A stretch of DNA of 60,563 nt, from contig LTDK01000039.1 in NCBI GenBank assembly GCA_001642415.1, positions 1-60,563 of the forward strand, given 5' to 3'. How positions within the stretch are numbered: the stretch's first letter is position 1; the number at the start of each line of letters is the position of its first letter. The translations under genes and the position numbers were made by a program. The stretch is from Nematocida ironsii. Its lineage: Eukaryota > Microsporidia. Positions 59,149-60,563 of the stretch are shown here, one piece after another. Below the pieces are notes generated by a model. It did no database searches, was not told the origin of the DNA, and saw only the letters and a program-made list of their open reading frames with translations.

Positions 59149-59280
59149 TTGTTACGGCTGCCATAGGAGCACGAGGAACGGCCTAGAGGGTATAGGAAGA
59201 GAGCGCGCGACACTCGACGCCTATCCATCCGAGGCCCCTTGAACCTTATATTAATAAACTGATTTCTAACCAAAAAAGTA
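59149..59280 (+). repeat. GC island with AATAAACTG repeat; possible LSU rRNA 3' fragment
   Basis: GC-rich sequence from about 59150 to 59244 precedes the same TATATTAATAAACTGATTTC repeat (59247-59266). AGCACGAGGAACGGCC (near 59167) resembles the sarcin-ricin AGTACGAGAGGAAC, and CTCGACGCCTATCCATCCGA resembles the CTGAACGCCTCTAAGTCAGA at the LSU 3' end. The order is right, so a decayed LSU rRNA 3' end is a plausible reading. A partial, more decayed copy lies reversed at 21074-21165. Confidence 0.4.
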
Positions 59281-59513
59281 TTAATATACGAAATATTCCA
59301 TTTGTGTGCAATTCAATAAATTTTCGGGTTATATCACATTCTTATTAACATAAAAAGTAAACTAATGCATTATACAGTATAAGCTACAGATTATACTTAA
59401 CTGTAATTTAATTATAATAAATCATACTTATATTATGTCAAATATATTTGTTAATAACAAATAGATTAAAACGGTGTAATTAAACTATAAATAGACGAAT
59501 CTTATTATAAAAT
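59281..59513. promoter_or_regulatory. Upstream region of the small membrane protein
   Basis: TTAAACTATAAATAGACGAA near 59481-59500 resembles the LGF AAACTATATAAGAG element but is closer to the ATG (about 25 bases). TTTTCGGGTTATATCAC (reverse ATAACCCGAA) lies at 59321-59337. Confidence 0.3.
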
Positions 59514-59831
59514 ATGCATAAGTATAGTAATGAAGAAATTCCTAAGAACGTTGAATATACAACTGTCAACACAGAAGAGATTGAAAATAATGAAAACCAT
59601 AATAAAGAGAACGAGCAGACCCAATCTTTATGCACAAGAATAGTAAACACTGCTAAACAAGTAATTCGGAGAGCTGCTCTTTTTATATTGATATTATATA
59701 TATTTTTGGTAACTGGTTTAGTAGTGCTGCTTATAATGAAGAAGTGCAATATTATATCTGAGACTTGGTATAGTATATTTTATACTACATTGAATTTGGG
59801 AGAATTGAATTTTTACCAAAAGAAAATATAA
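59514..59831 (+). CDS. Small single-span membrane protein
   Basis: The 105-residue protein has a polar, acidic N-terminal half (NEEIPKNVEYTTVNTEEIEN, then HNKENEQTQS). A basic stretch precedes one hydrophobic helix (ALFILILYIFLVTGLVVLLI, about 55-74), and a short outer or lumenal end follows. No signal peptide or family recognised. It sits just downstream of the repeat at 59245, like the gene at 3228-4052 between repeats. Confidence 0.5.
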   Translation: MHKYSNEEIPKNVEYTTVNTEEIENNENHNKENEQTQSLCTRIVNTAKQVIRRAALFILILYIFLVTGLVVLLIMKKCNIISETWYSIFYTTLNLGELNFYQKKI

Positions 59832-60563
59832 CTAATATAGAAGAAAATTTAAAGATGGCTAATCTTGTCTAAACTACCTATACAAATAAACTACATTGTA
59901 CGAAACCATTAAGTATGTACAAAAATAAAGCAGTTTAATACTATCTAAATTATAATTTTCATTTAGCAGATAACTTTAAATCATTATACTATAAATATAC
60001 AACTTAATTGAATATGAAAGGAAGAGAAGGTTTCTATTTTTTTTTATTTCACGAACAAAGGGTACATACAGATGAAGAGTATCCAGACAGATACAGCAGC
60101 ACATCAACACATCAGACAATTCAATACACAGAATACCATACACCGTGCACACCCAGAGACAAAAGACACACACAAGTCCATGTTATGTAGAGCAGCTAGT
60201 GTCTCAGATAGGCAATGCGGCCTGCAGCTGACAGGCACTCGGGCAGGTACAAAATGCATCTTTTACTGGTCTTAGTGAGAATGCCTGGCAGGGCACTGCT
60301 TTCATACCAGGCAATGACGCCTATAGTAATCACCGCATCACTGGAGCAGACAGGACACACTCAGTCAGACTGAATAAGTACTTCTACACCAGAAGAATAG
60401 GCACACAGCACTAACTGCACAACTTTCACCGCTGCTGTATCCCGGGCACTGCATACAGTGTATATCCGAAAATAGGTATGCTAGAGGGCAGAGTCTCCCG
60501 CAGACTCCGCCAGTGGACTTGTGCTGCACAAACAAAGAGAATGCTCTACACGGACACAATAAT
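59832..60563. other. GC-richer sequence at the window end, no gene recognised
   Basis: From about 60040 to the end, GC content rises to roughly half, against about a quarter to a third elsewhere. Several short inverted repeats are visible (TCAGTC A GACTGA near 60363; AGTCT CCCGC AGACT near 60492). The open frames are short and read like non-coding DNA. It may be a subtelomeric or rDNA-adjacent spacer. Confidence 0.4.

Noticed and set aside
59976..60559. Several short ORFs in the GC-richer window end
   Set aside because: No start context or motif; frames overlap on both strands without preference.

Overview
The window looks like part of a microsporidian nuclear genome, most likely a nematode-infecting Nematocida or a close relative. 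The sequence is very AT-rich. Genes are compact, single-exon and tightly packed, and code for shortened eukaryotic proteins: Ran, TBP, NAC-beta, Trm7, Elongin C, ORMDL, a TBC Rab-GAP, an FG nucleoporin and an EF-2-like GTPase. Among them lie large secreted paralogous proteins that share signature blocks. I recognise these as resembling the Nematocida large gene family (LGF); that naming is from memory and no search was run.

Layout. 1-4.4 kb: a frameshifted LGF gene, a GC-rich island, a multispan membrane protein and a relic LGF 5' end with its promoter. 4.6-10.4 kb: four genes and a small ORF (tail-anchored protein, sugar transporter, a repeat-invaded protein, a second tail-anchored protein) set in long deserts of a palindromic AT-rich repeat. 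11.1-13.9 kb: Trm7, NAC-beta, tRNA-Pro(CGG) and a lone Gag-like zinc-knuckle gene. 15-21 kb: two LGF genes on the minus strand sharing a promoter; the second is C-terminally short and bracketed by inverted repeats. 22-29.5 kb: an unknown protein and a tandem pair of secreted paralogues forming a second family. 29.6-44.3 kb: a block of conserved housekeeping genes (low-complexity tail-anchored protein, propeller-like protein, thioredoxin-fold membrane protein, Ran, TBC GAP, Dbp9-like protein, LisH-WD40 protein, TBP, Nup214-like nucleoporin, RPA43-like subunit), with the palindromic repeat family back in most of its spacers. 44.7-47.4 kb: a further intact LGF gene. 47.8-58.6 kb: Elongin C, ORMDL, membrane proteins, the EF-2-like GTPase and a TPR protein. 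59-60.6 kb: an rRNA-like or repeat-derived GC island, a small single-span protein and a GC-richer tail with no convincing gene.

How it works together. The conserved genes cover transcription (TBP, RPA43-like), translation (NAC, tRNA, Trm7, EF-2-like), nuclear transport (Ran, nucleoporin), membrane traffic and lipid control (TBC GAP, ORMDL), and nutrient uptake (sugar transporter). The secreted families are the probable host-facing part. Three things are not explained by the genes: a 28-32 bp repeat found six times in both orientations around LGF and island sequence, a dispersed 10-bp-period motif (ATAACCCGAW) near gene ends, and a palindromic intergenic repeat that also occurs in frame inside coding sequence.
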